Shown here piece after piece: positions 15,959-24,687 of a stretch of DNA of 37,007 nt. The DNA comes from Spartobacteria bacterium. Lineage in GTDB: Bacteria; Verrucomicrobiota; Verrucomicrobiia; Chthoniobacterales; Chthoniobacteraceae. The DNA is taken from the NCBI GenBank assembly GCA_021324825.1, contig JAJPII010000041.1:1-37007 (forward strand), read 5' to 3'. The position numbers and the translations under genes are program-made. The stretch's first letter is position 1. Each line of letters opens with the position of its first letter. A model generated the notes under the pieces. The model did no database searches and was not told the origin of the DNA. It was given only the letters and a program-made list of their open reading frames with translations.

Positions 15959-16675
15959 ATGCACAACCCATTCAAACTTGCGTTTTCCACACTGGCCGCG
16001 GCCGGTCTTCTCGTTCCCGCCTTGCTCTTTGCCGATCCGCCGGCCCCGACCATGAATGGCGCGGGGTCTTCGCTCGCGGTTGCGGCGGTTCCCGCCAGCC
16101 CCGTCGCCCTTCCGGCCACGGGCGCAGTCCCCGCCGTCGCGCCGCCCGCGGCCATTCCCAAGGCGAATTCCGACGACCACGTTTTGATGCCCGGCGACCT
16201 CATCGAGGTGAAAGTTTTCCAGGAACCCGACCTGGATACGACGATGCGGGTGGCCCGGGACGGCTCGGTGGTCTATCCGCTGATCGATCGCGTCACGGTA
16301 GGCGGCCTGACTCCGTTGACGGCGTCGAAGCTCATCCACGACCTGCTGGACAAGGACTACATCGTCAACCCGCAAGTCAGCCTGCTGGTGATGGAGTACG
16401 CCAAGCGCACGTTCACGGTGCTGGGCGAGGTGCAGAAACCCGGCTCTTACGACATGCCCGACCGCGCGACCGTCTCGCTGCTCGAGGCCATCGGCATGTC
16501 CGGCGGTTACACGCGCGTCGCGAATCCGAACAGCGTCACAGTCAAACGGAGGGTGAAGAACCGCGAAATGGTCTACCGCCTGAACGCAAAAAAAATGGCC
16601 GCTAGCGGAGGATCGCCCTCCTCCTTCGAGATAAAGGCGGACGACGTCATAACCGTGGCCGAGAGCATATTTTAA
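15959..16675 (+). CDS. short polysaccharide export (OPX, Wza-like) periplasmic protein
   Basis: 238 residues. A signal peptide (LAFSTLAAAGLLVPALLFA) is followed by an alanine/proline-rich linker, the Poly_export domain (from HVLMPGDLIEVKVFQEPDL through PLIDRVTVGGLT) and one SLBB domain (FTVLGEVQKPGSYDMP, AIGMSGGYTRVANPNSV). Unlike E. coli Wza there is no lipobox cysteine, only one SLBB and no C-terminal amphipathic helix to cross the outer membrane. Short OPX proteins of this kind are known to act with a separate beta-barrel, matching the gene just upstream. The open frame also allows ATG 15950; 15959 is chosen because GGAATGA lies 8-10 nt before it. It stops 13 nt before the Wzc-like gene. 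Confidence 0.88.
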   Translation: MHNPFKLAFSTLAAAGLLVPALLFADPPAPTMNGAGSSLAVAAVPASPVALPATGAVPAVAPPAAIPKANSDDHVLMPGDLIEVKVFQEPDLDTTMRVARDGSVVYPLIDRVTVGGLTPLTASKLIHDLLDKDYIVNPQVSLLVMEYAKRTFTVLGEVQKPGSYDMPDRATVSLLEAIGMSGGYTRVANPNSVTVKRRVKNREMVYRLNAKKMAASGGSPSSFEIKADDVITVAESIF

Positions 16676-16688
16676 AGGAGCAACAACC

Positions 16689-18836
16689 ATGCATAAGACA
16701 CTGAAAACAAAGTCCTCCGGGACATCCGAACCGGCGGAGATGGATTTCGAGAAACTCTTGAACGCCTTTCTCGAAAGGAAATGGATCATCCTGGGCTGCC
16801 TGGCCGCGACGCTTCTGCTCGGCATCCTCTACATCCTCATCACGCCGAATACTTACTCGGCGACGACGGTGGTCCAGGTCGAGCAGGAGGAGAGCAAGTT
16901 CGTCAAGATCGAGGACATCTCCACCGAGGACCTGAAGCAGACGGAGATACTCAAGACCATCGAGACGAACTTCACGAGTTCGCCCCTCCTGCTCGGCGTC
17001 ATCGAGCGGCTGAACCTGACGCCGGCGATCCTCGGGATGAAGCCGAAGACCGACGGCTCCGAGATCACCGACGGCGAAAAGGTCGAGGCGCTGAGCAACC
17101 AGGTGAACGTGAAGCTGGTGCGCGGCACCCGCCTCATCAACGTCACGGCGAGCAACCCGAGCCCGTCCCTGGCGCAAAAAATGGCCGACGAGATGGTGAA
17201 GGAATACGTCCGCATCACCACGGCGCAGCGCGCGGGCCTCTCCGGCGAAGCCAACAAGTTCCTGCTCGAGGAGTCCGACGTGCTCAAGAACCAGGTGCGT
17301 ATGGCGGAGGAAGACGCGCAAGCTTTCAAGGATGCCCACCCCGACGTCGCCCTGGAAAACAGCCAGGAATTCATGGATCAGAAACTCCTCGCCCTGAACA
17401 ACAAGCTGAACGATTCCCGGGAGCAGCTCTTCAAGGTCCAGTCCGACTACACCCAGGTGCAGCGCCTCCTGCTCAACACGGACGCCGACAGGACGAGCCA
17501 GCTCCTCAGGATCGCCAGCGTCAGCGGCGACCCCGCCGTGCTGGTGCTGCAAAAAAGCGTGGCGGACCAGGAATCGGCCCTCGCGCAACTCGCGAAGCGG
17601 TACCGGGCGAAACATCCCGCCTACATCCAGGCCCAGGCGCAGCTCGCCGCGCTCGAGGGCGCCCTCTCCCGCGCGGCGGTGCAGGCCGCGGAAGGCCTCG
17701 CCAACACGGTGGAAGCCGCGCGGCAGACCGAACGGAACTTCGAGTCCGACCTCAAGCTGCTTGAGAAAGCGCGACTCGCCAACGACAGGGTGGCGATCCC
17801 GTATAACGCGCTGGCCAAGGAGGTGGACTCCAACCGCGAGCTCTATGAGAGCGTGCGCATGCGCTTGAAGGAAACGGAGATAACCCGCGACATCGGCTCG
17901 AACCAGATCCGGGTCGTCACCCCGGCCATGCTGCCGCTGACTCCTTCCAAGCCGAAGAAGCTGCTCGTCATCCTGGCGTCCATCATCGGCGGGCTCATGC
18001 TCGGCGCGGCGGTCGGCCATGCCGTCTCCGCGGTGGACACCTCCTTCCGGTCCGTTGACGCCGTCGAGTCGCAACTCGGGCTCCCCGTCCTCGCGGCGCT
18101 GCCGGACATCCCGAAGGCCGCCGCCGCGGACAGAAGCTTCCTCGTCACGCAGGAGCCGGCCGGCGCGGTCGCGGAAGGCTTCCGCACCTTGCGCACCTCC
18201 CTCTCCATCGAGATCGGGGAGACGGATCGCGGCCCCATCCTCTTCACCAGCGCCCTGCCGTCCGAAGGGAAGAGCTTCTGCGCCGTGAACTACGCCATCT
18301 CGCTCTCGCAACTCGGGCAGCCGACGCTGTTGATCGACGCGGACTTGCGCCTGCCGACCGTGGCGAAAACACTCCTCAAGACCAACCCGAAGTTGGGCGT
18401 GAACACGGTGCTCAACGGCCAGTCGACCCTGGAGGAAGCGGTGCGGAAGGTCAACGACATCCCGAATCTCAGCGTCCTGCCCGCCGGCGTCCGCATCTCG
18501 AACCCGACGGAGCTTCTCACCGGGCCGCACTTTGCCGCCCTCCTGGCGGAAGCCTTGGAGAAATACCACTGGGTGGTCATCGACACCGCGCCCATCCACG
18601 CGGTCAGCGACACCTTGCTGCTGGTGAAACATGCGAAGACCGTCTGCTTCGTCATCCATACCGGCAAGACGGCCGCGCGCGCCATCCAGCGCGCCTGCGA
18701 CCTGCTCGAAAACGCCGGTTCCAGGCCCGCGGGCATCGTCATGAACCACATCTCCCAGCGGAACCGCAGCTACTATTACTACTACTCCGGCGAATACGGA
18801 AAGGGGGTCTATGGCGCGACTGCCGAGAAATCGTGA
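16689..18836 (+). CDS. Wzc-like polysaccharide co-polymerase with BY-kinase domain
   Basis: Inner-membrane protein that sets chain length and couples polymerisation to export through tyrosine autophosphorylation. 715 residues. An N-terminal Wzz domain has a membrane segment at about 35-55; a long periplasmic coiled-coil region (about 60-420) includes a GNVR-like ending; a second membrane segment lies at about 420-445 (PKKLLVILASIIGGLMLGA). The cytoplasmic kinase has Walker A SALPSEGKS (521-529), Walker A' LLIDADLRLP and Walker B WVVIDTAPI. The tail carries a tyrosine cluster (SYYYYYSGEYGKGVYG, seven tyrosines). A strong Shine-Dalgarno AAAGGAG precedes the ATG. Kinase and Wzz parts are in one polypeptide, as in proteobacteria. 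No low-molecular-weight phosphatase is adjacent. Confidence 0.94.
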   Translation: MHKTLKTKSSGTSEPAEMDFEKLLNAFLERKWIILGCLAATLLLGILYILITPNTYSATTVVQVEQEESKFVKIEDISTEDLKQTEILKTIETNFTSSPLLLGVIERLNLTPAILGMKPKTDGSEITDGEKVEALSNQVNVKLVRGTRLINVTASNPSPSLAQKMADEMVKEYVRITTAQRAGLSGEANKFLLEESDVLKNQVRMAEEDAQAFKDAHPDVALENSQEFMDQKLLALNNKLNDSREQLFKVQSDYTQVQRLLLNTDADRTSQLLRIASVSGDPAVLVLQKSVADQESALAQLAKRYRAKHPAYIQAQAQLAALEGALSRAAVQAAEGLANTVEAARQTERNFESDLKLLEKARLANDRVAIPYNALAKEVDSNRELYESVRMRLKETEITRDIGSNQIRVVTPAMLPLTPSKPKKLLVILASIIGGLMLGAAVGHAVSAVDTSFRSVDAVESQLGLPVLAALPDIPKAAAADRSFLVTQEPAGAVAEGFRTLRTSLSIEIGETDRGPILFTSALPSEGKSFCAVNYAISLSQLGQPTLLIDADLRLPTVAKTLLKTNPKLGVNTVLNGQSTLEEAVRKVNDIPNLSVLPAGVRISNPTELLTGPHFAALLAEALEKYHWVVIDTAPIHAVSDTLLLVKHAKTVCFVIHTGKTAARAIQRACDLLENAGSRPAGIVMNHISQRNRSYYYYYSGEYGKGVYGATAEKS

Positions 18837-18857
18837 GTTCGGCGTCCATACCGCGCC

Positions 18858-20210
18858 ATGAAACCGGTGATCCTCTTCGGCGAATACGAAAAGGAGGGCG
18901 GACTCCGCTGGAGAAGCGCGCTTCGCGCCTCGCCCCTGCGCCGTCTGCGGACGGAGAGCAAGGTGCTGGCGCAGTTTTTCGCCAGCGGCGCCCTTCGCTT
19001 TCTCGCGCTGGGCTTGAGCGCGCTGAGCCAGATATGGATCGCCCGCTGTCTCGGGCCGTCGAAGCTGGGCGTCTCCGGGATGGTCTCTTCCGTCGTCGCC
19101 CAGATCCTCGTTCTCTCCACCTTTAATCTGGACGGCATTCTCGTCCGCCGTTTCAAGCATTGCGATGCGGCGCGCGAGAAGGAAGTCCTCATCGGCGGCT
19201 CGCTGGTTCTCCGCGGCGCGCTGACCCTGCTGATCGGCCTCGGCGGCGCGGTCTTCTGCCTGTTCGCAAAGCTGCCGCCCGTCTGGAGCCTGCCGCTCTC
19301 CGGCGGTTTCGCGCTGCTGTTCCTGCAAAGCGGCCAGTGCGCCTGGCTTTTGCAAGGCCAGGAAAACGTCCCGGCCCAGTACAGGGCGATGGTCCTCCAG
19401 GCCGCGATCGTCTCCGTCCTCGGCTTTCTCTTCATTCGCCCGGCAACCGTTCCCGCGGGCGTCGATCTCTGGATAGGCGCGGCGGGACTTCTCGCCGCCA
19501 CGGTTTTCTCCTGGCATGTCGCGTTGCGCCGCGGCGAGACGCTTCGTCCGCGCCTTCCCGTTGGCGCCTTCCGCTTTTCCCTCTCGTTGATGCGCGAGGG
19601 GAAATGGCTCTTCCTTTGCGGCGTCGTCATCCAGGTTTACACGATGTTCGAGCAGCCGATGCTCGGCTCGCTTTCCTCCCTGGCCGAGCTTGGCCGCTAC
19701 CGGAGCGCCTGCCAGTTGGGGCAGATCGTCCAGGCCTTCACGCTTCTGCTGCCCGCCCTGCTCTATCCGAAGCTGCTGACGGCCTTGCGCGACGGCCAGA
19801 AAGCGCTGTGGGAAGCCCAGAAATACTACGCCCTCCGCGTCGGCCTCTGCGTGGCGGCGATCATCCCCGTGTGCTGGCTGGCGGCGCCCTTCGTCCACCA
19901 CCTTTTGTTCGGCGCCGCTTTCGACTCCGCCGCCATCCCGTCCGCCCTCCTGGTCACATCCAAGCTCCTCGTGGCCGTCGTCGGGATTTTTGGCTGGGGT
20001 TTGATCGCGGGAAAGAAAGACAGGCTGCAATTCTTCATCATGAGCGGCGTGGCGCTCCTGAGCGTCACGGCGAACTGCCTCCTCATACCGCGCCATGGGA
20101 TGCGGGGCGTCGCCTGGGTCAACCTCCTTAGCGAAATCCTCGTCGGCGCCGCGCTCTTTTTCGCCTGCAGGAAACAATACACCGATTCCCTGAAACCATC
20201 CGCCGCCTAG
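18858..20210 (+). CDS. polysaccharide flippase (Wzx, MOP superfamily), copy 1
   Basis: Multi-pass membrane protein of 450 residues, with about 12 hydrophobic segments spread through its length, expected to flip undecaprenyl-linked repeat units to the periplasm. The N-terminal segment (FASGALRFLALGLSALSQIWIARCLGPSKLG) resembles the start of Wzx proteins, where an arginine-rich first loop precedes the L/LGPxxyG-like motif. About 40 residues of charged cytoplasmic N-terminus precede the first segment. It starts 21 nt after the Wzc-like gene and ends 1 nt before the next glycosyltransferase. The start ATG 18858 is the first in the frame. Specificity is not deducible. Confidence 0.85.
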   Translation: MKPVILFGEYEKEGGLRWRSALRASPLRRLRTESKVLAQFFASGALRFLALGLSALSQIWIARCLGPSKLGVSGMVSSVVAQILVLSTFNLDGILVRRFKHCDAAREKEVLIGGSLVLRGALTLLIGLGGAVFCLFAKLPPVWSLPLSGGFALLFLQSGQCAWLLQGQENVPAQYRAMVLQAAIVSVLGFLFIRPATVPAGVDLWIGAAGLLAATVFSWHVALRRGETLRPRLPVGAFRFSLSLMREGKWLFLCGVVIQVYTMFEQPMLGSLSSLAELGRYRSACQLGQIVQAFTLLLPALLYPKLLTALRDGQKALWEAQKYYALRVGLCVAAIIPVCWLAAPFVHHLLFGAAFDSAAIPSALLVTSKLLVAVVGIFGWGLIAGKKDRLQFFIMSGVALLSVTANCLLIPRHGMRGVAWVNLLSEILVGAALFFACRKQYTDSLKPSAA

Positions 20211-20211
20211 C

Positions 20212-21168
20212 ATGCACGACACAGCCGCCAGCCAGACCATCCCAGCCGCCTGGACGCCCGCCCCCCGGGAGAAAAGCCTCCTGCGCAAGCTGCGCTCCGT
20301 GGACTGGAGCACCCACTATCGCAGGCGGCTGCACCCCGGCACCCTGTGGTACCGGGATGTGCGGAGGCGTTCCATCCTGCGCCTGCCGCCGCTCACGGGC
20401 CTGCGGGACGACTCCTGCGAAGTCCATCTGCTCACGTGCCGCAAGGAATGGCTGAACGCCGTATGGGCCATCCGCGCCTTCTACCACTTCAGCGGCGCGC
20501 GCTTCCGGCTTTGCATTCATGAGGACGGCTCGCTCTCTCCCGGGATGCTCTCCGCCTTGCGCGAGATTTTTCCCGACGCGCGCATCATCCCCGCGCCCGA
20601 GGCCGAGCGGGAGATGAAAAGCCTGCTCGCGGGCTTTCCGCATCTCATGGCGGAGCGGGCGACGAACTTCGTCATGATCAAGGTGCCGGACATCCTCGCC
20701 TTCGCCTCGACCGGGCGCATCATGATCCTGGACTCGGACATCCTCTTTTTCCAGCCGTGCCCCGAGTTGCTCGAAGCGGTGAGCCTACCGTGCCATCTCT
20801 TCAACAGGGACGTCGCCACCGCCTACACCGTGACGCCCGGCCAGGCTTTGGAATGGTTCGGCGTCCGCGTGCCGGAACGGGTCAACTCCGGCCTTGGACT
20901 GGTGTGGAAAGACGCCTACGACCTGGCGGAACTGGAACAGTACCTCTCGCGGAAGGAAACGAGGGGGTATCGCTGGCGGGTGGAGCAAACCCTGCACGCG
21001 CTGGTGGCGGGCAAGCGCGGTTACCGCCATCTGCCGCCCGCGTATGATGTGAGCCTCGCGCGCGGATTGGAGGGACGTGTGGCGAAACATTACGTCGGCT
21101 GCATCCGCGAGGATATGTACCGGGAGGGAATGCGGAGCCTGATTCGAGGAGGCTTTGCCGGGTCATGA
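20212..21168 (+). CDS. putative GT-A type glycosyltransferase
   Basis: 318 residues, hydrophilic and without a signal peptide. A DxD-like motif, ILDSDILFF, occurs at Asp174-Asp176 after a stretch ending MIKVPDILAFA, as in GT-A glycosyltransferases that bind a nucleotide-sugar metal complex. The rest is not recognisable by eye; the segment VNSGLGLVWKDAYDLAE may be an acceptor region. It starts one nt after the flippase stop (TAG C ATG) and its stop overlaps the next start (ATGA), so it is part of the operon. The assignment rests on the DxD motif and context, and a different GT-A enzyme such as a GT8-like one is possible. Confidence 0.65.
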   Translation: MHDTAASQTIPAAWTPAPREKSLLRKLRSVDWSTHYRRRLHPGTLWYRDVRRRSILRLPPLTGLRDDSCEVHLLTCRKEWLNAVWAIRAFYHFSGARFRLCIHEDGSLSPGMLSALREIFPDARIIPAPEAEREMKSLLAGFPHLMAERATNFVMIKVPDILAFASTGRIMILDSDILFFQPCPELLEAVSLPCHLFNRDVATAYTVTPGQALEWFGVRVPERVNSGLGLVWKDAYDLAELEQYLSRKETRGYRWRVEQTLHALVAGKRGYRHLPPAYDVSLARGLEGRVAKHYVGCIREDMYREGMRSLIRGGFAGS

Positions 21169-22337
21169 GCAGACGCCTATGCATCCTGAGCCTGGACGCG
21201 CCCTACCCGGTCACCAGCGGCGGGCGGGCGGACGTGTACTGGCGCCTGCTCGCCCTCCAGAGTCCCGATCTGTCCTTGCAGCTTCACTACTGGTCAGCCG
21301 CCCCGTCCGCGGAAAGCGACCGCGCCCACCTGCGATCGCTCGCTTCGGAAGTCCATGAATACCGCCTGCCGCCCGCGGGCGTCGCCTCGCCCGCGCGCAT
21401 CCTCGCGAAGCTGAATCCTTTTTACCCCGCCTATTGCGCGGCCACGGCCCCGCGAGGGCGCGAACGGGCCTCGTTTATCGCGCGGGTGCGGGAGTTCGCG
21501 CCCGACGCCGTGCTGGTGGAAGGCATGCAGAGCTGGGGCGCCGCCTCGGCGCTGCGCGCGAGCCTTCCAAAGAAGACGCGCTTCATCTACCGCAGCCAGA
21601 ACAACGAGACCGAATACCACCGGAACATGGCGAAAGCGGCGCGCGGCATGCGGCGTCTTTCGCTTGCGTATGAAGCCCTGAAGCTGCGTTTTTTCGAGCC
21701 GAAGGCGCTCCGGCGCAGCGACACCGTCCTGCACATCTCCGAACAGGAAGCCGCCTTCTGGAAAACCAGGGGGCTCGCGAACCAGCTTTGGGTTCCGCCG
21801 GTCTTCACGCCGGCGGCGGCGGGCGCGGAACCGGCGCCGGGGTCGTACGACGTCCTCTGGCTCGGCAGCCTTTTCGCGACGCACAAGCGGGAGGGGCTGC
21901 TCTGGTTCCTCCGCGACGTGGCGCCGCGCCTCACCGGCAGCCTGCGGTGCGCCGTGGCCGGGTCCCACGCCCCGCCGGAGATCGCCGCCGCTTGCCGCGA
22001 GGCCGGCGTCCATTTCCTCGGAGAGGTCAAGGACGCCTTCTCGACCATGCTCCACTCCCGCGTGCTGGTGAATCCCGTGCACCGCGCCTCCGGCGTGAAC
22101 ATGAAGATGCTGGAGATGATCGCCGCGCGGAGGCCCGTGGTCTGCACCAGCGCGGGCGTGACGGGCCTCCCCGCCGAGGTGCGCTCCGTGGTGCGGATAA
22201 GCGACACCCCGGAAGGCTTCGCCGAGTCGATCTTCCAATCCCTCCGCGACGGCCCCGCGTCGGAGTCGAGCATCGAGCGGTTCCTCGAACAGTTCAGCCC
22301 GCGCCGTTACTGCCAAACCATCAGCGCGTTTCTATGA
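21165..22337 (+). CDS. glycosyltransferase, GT4/GT-B type
   Basis: 390 residues with the two Rossmann-like lobes of GT-B enzymes. The N-lobe opens with RLCILSLDAPYPVTSGGRADVYWRLLAL (glycine-rich SGG loop), and the C-lobe begins at about 220 with YDVLWLGSLFATHKREGL, followed by a nucleotide-binding region NPVHRASGVNMKMLEMIAARRPVVCT. That ending is the Glyco_trans_1_4 pattern. ATGA overlap with the previous gene and with the next one shows tight coupling. Sugar and linkage cannot be inferred. Confidence 0.85.
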   Translation: MSRRLCILSLDAPYPVTSGGRADVYWRLLALQSPDLSLQLHYWSAAPSAESDRAHLRSLASEVHEYRLPPAGVASPARILAKLNPFYPAYCAATAPRGRERASFIARVREFAPDAVLVEGMQSWGAASALRASLPKKTRFIYRSQNNETEYHRNMAKAARGMRRLSLAYEALKLRFFEPKALRRSDTVLHISEQEAAFWKTRGLANQLWVPPVFTPAAAGAEPAPGSYDVLWLGSLFATHKREGLLWFLRDVAPRLTGSLRCAVAGSHAPPEIAAACREAGVHFLGEVKDAFSTMLHSRVLVNPVHRASGVNMKMLEMIAARRPVVCTSAGVTGLPAEVRSVVRISDTPEGFAESIFQSLRDGPASESSIERFLEQFSPRRYCQTISAFL

Positions 22338-23497
22338 GGATCGTCTTCGCCAGCCACAGCCATTTCAGCCCGTGCATGGTGGTCGGGTCGCACCACCTCG
22401 CGCGGAGGCTTGCGGGCGCGGGCCACGAGGTGTTCCACCTCAGTTCGCCGCTGACGCCCGTCCATCTCACGCGACTCGGGCGGAGCCCCTGCCGGGAACG
22501 GTTCCACGCCTGGCTGAGGGGCCCGCGCCAGATCGCCCCGCGGCTCACGGGTTACATCCCCCTGGCGCTCGTCCCGTGGCAGATCGCGCGGCGCAGCCTC
22601 ACCCCGTCCTCCAACCTTTTCGCGGAGTCGATGGTCGCCTTTGAAGCCACGGTGCGCCGCCGCGGTTTCGCCGCCCCGGACCTGCTCCTCGTCGACGAGC
22701 CGAGGCTGGCGGGCATCCAGCGCCTGCTGCGTCCGGAGAGGACCTATTATCGCGCGACGGACCTTTATTCGGATTTCCAGCGCGACCCCGCGGTCAAGAA
22801 CGCCGAACGCATCCTGGCCGCCGAGGCGGACGGCGTCATCGGAACCTCGGGTCCCGTGGTGGAGTGGTTGCGCGCCCTCGCTCCCGGCCTGCCTTCCCTC
22901 CTCCTGGAGAATGGGGTCGATTACGCGCATTTCAGCGCGCCGCGCCCATGCCCTTTGGAATACCGGGGGCTGAAAGGGCCGCGTGTTATTTACATGGGCG
23001 TGGTGGACCAGCGTTTCGACTTCCTCGCGTTGCGGGCGCTGGCGGAGGCGCGGCCGGATGTCACTTTCCTATTGGCGGGCCCCGTCTCGACTCCGATTCC
23101 CGCCGCGCTGCGGGCGCGCGGGAACGTCGTGGCGCTCGGCCCTCGCCGCTACGAGGACATGCCCGCTTATCTGCAACACGCGGACGCCGGCCTGCTGCCG
23201 TTCAACAGCCACTCCGCCAACAGGGGCCGCAGTCCCATGAAGCTCTATGAGTACGCGTCCGCCGGCCTGCCGGTCGTCTCCGCCGCCACCGAGGAGATCG
23301 TGCGGCGGGCGGAACCGTTTGTCTTCACCTATCCCGCGCCCGCGGCCGCGCCGGAAGCGTTGGAAGCCGCTCTTTCCACGGGTGGCGCCGCGCTGAAGGC
23401 GAGGGAAGCCGCCAGAACGAGGGACTGGGGCCGGATCGCGGAGGAGTTGCTGGTTTTTGCCGCCGGAAAGGAGGCGCGTCAGCCCGTTCTTATATGA
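22334..23497 (+). CDS. glycosyltransferase, GT-B type (TuaH-like)
   Basis: 387 residues. The open frame extends far upstream through the previous gene, but homology begins at MRIVFASHSHFSPCMVVGSHHLAR, and ATG 22334 overlaps the previous TGA (ATGA). The C-lobe includes VIYMGVVDQRFDFLALRALAEARP and the donor-binding stretch SPMKLYEYASAGLPVVS, similar to teichuronic-acid-type glycosyltransferases. The N-lobe contains SLTPSSNLFAESMVAFEATV. Acts on the cytoplasmic face of the inner membrane. The TGA overlaps the ATG of the polymerase gene (ATGA at 23494-23497). Confidence 0.82.
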   Translation: MRIVFASHSHFSPCMVVGSHHLARRLAGAGHEVFHLSSPLTPVHLTRLGRSPCRERFHAWLRGPRQIAPRLTGYIPLALVPWQIARRSLTPSSNLFAESMVAFEATVRRRGFAAPDLLLVDEPRLAGIQRLLRPERTYYRATDLYSDFQRDPAVKNAERILAAEADGVIGTSGPVVEWLRALAPGLPSLLLENGVDYAHFSAPRPCPLEYRGLKGPRVIYMGVVDQRFDFLALRALAEARPDVTFLLAGPVSTPIPAALRARGNVVALGPRRYEDMPAYLQHADAGLLPFNSHSANRGRSPMKLYEYASAGLPVVSAATEEIVRRAEPFVFTYPAPAAAPEALEAALSTGGAALKAREAARTRDWGRIAEELLVFAAGKEARQPVLI

Positions 23498-24687
23498 AGA
23501 TAGATGTCACCCGCTTTGTAAATTTCTGTTTGAAACCGCACGGAATCGTTCTCGCGACGGTGCTGATGAGCTACGCCGCATGGCAGTTCCCGGGGTTTGG
23601 AATATTCCGCAAGGGATTTGAGGAAAGGGAGAGTTTGCTTTCGACCGGCGCCCTTCTGGTCGCGGTGTGGTACGCGCTCATCCTCGCTTCGGCGGCGGCA
23701 GGATTCCGCTTCGGGCGCTCGATCCGAACCCGCACCCAGACGGCGGATCAACTCCTCGGCCTGGACACCCTCCCTGCTTACCTGGTGTTGACCTTGATCG
23801 GGAGCGTCGGGTTCGCTTATCTGCTGCTCTTTCTCCTCCAGCACATCGGGTTGTCCGGCATCAAGACCTTCATTTTGGAAGGCCAGGGAAATCAACTCAA
23901 GGAGACGCTCTATGAAGACTACGCGGTCGGGCCGCTCTCGCTCCGCTACACGGTCATCCTCAGCGGCGGCGTCGCCATTTACCGGATGTTGTCGGGCGTG
24001 TCGCGTTCCTGGCTGGAACTGTTCAACCTCGGCCAGTTGCTGCTGACCGGCCTGGTTTCAAGCAGGCTTTCCTTGATCATCGCCCTCTTTATCGGCGTCG
24101 GATTGTTTGTCGCGAGCGAACAGCCCATCCGCGTAAACCTCGCGAAGGTTGGAATGCTCGGCGGCGCGGTCTTCCTGGTGCTGGCCATTTATAACGCCTC
24201 CCGCAACATGAACTACTACCAGGCTCGCGGGAATGAGGGTTTCCTCGACGCCGGTTTTTCCGAAATGCTCGCTTACACGGGCGCTCCGTTCCAGGGGGCG
24301 CTCGCCACGGGCGTCAACTTCCCGGCGATCTCCGCCGGCAGGGAAGTGGCGAGCTATTCCGGCATCGACGAGTCGCTCACCACCAACTCCGCGTTCGCCG
24401 AGCTGACCGAGGACATCGGCTCCTGGTCCTTCCCGGTCGCGATCGCGGGCTGCTTCTGCGCCGCCGCGCTCATGGGGGCGCTTACCGCGCATTTCCATAA
24501 CTACTTCGCCCTTTCCTACTTCGTTCTCCTCTACTCGTTTTCCGAGTTGTGGCGCATCTTCATGTTTCACCGCGGCATCGTCCTCGTCCTGCTGGCGTTT
24601 TCGTTCGGGGCGCCCTACGCGCTTCTCTCGATGCCAAGGAAGAGCACCCGCCGCGTCCGGCGCGGGTTCATTCGGGGAAATGGCTGA
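23494..24687 (+). CDS. Wzy-like O-antigen/exopolysaccharide polymerase, copy 1
   Basis: 397-residue hydrophobic protein with about ten membrane segments spread over its length and a large periplasmic loop (about 235-300, starting NMNYYQARGNEGFLDAGF) of the sort carrying catalytic residues in Wzy-type polymerases. The C-terminus is basic (RRVRRGF). There is no signal peptide. It links repeat units on the periplasmic side. The context (initiating transferase, flippase, Wzc) supports this role more than the sequence, which is poorly conserved in the family. ATGA overlap with the upstream gene; an 8-nt overlap with the following GT4 start. Confidence 0.75.
   Translation: MKIDVTRFVNFCLKPHGIVLATVLMSYAAWQFPGFGIFRKGFEERESLLSTGALLVAVWYALILASAAAGFRFGRSIRTRTQTADQLLGLDTLPAYLVLTLIGSVGFAYLLLFLLQHIGLSGIKTFILEGQGNQLKETLYEDYAVGPLSLRYTVILSGGVAIYRMLSGVSRSWLELFNLGQLLLTGLVSSRLSLIIALFIGVGLFVASEQPIRVNLAKVGMLGGAVFLVLAIYNASRNMNYYQARGNEGFLDAGFSEMLAYTGAPFQGALATGVNFPAISAGREVASYSGIDESLTTNSAFAELTEDIGSWSFPVAIAGCFCAAALMGALTAHFHNYFALSYFVLLYSFSELWRIFMFHRGIVLVLLAFSFGAPYALLSMPRKSTRRVRRGFIRGNG

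Noticed and set aside
16647..20312. Minus-strand open frame of 1221 codons opposite the Wzc-like and flippase genes
   Set aside because: High GC content gives long antisense frames. The product has no recognisable domain, and the plus strand encodes clear Wzc and flippase proteins.
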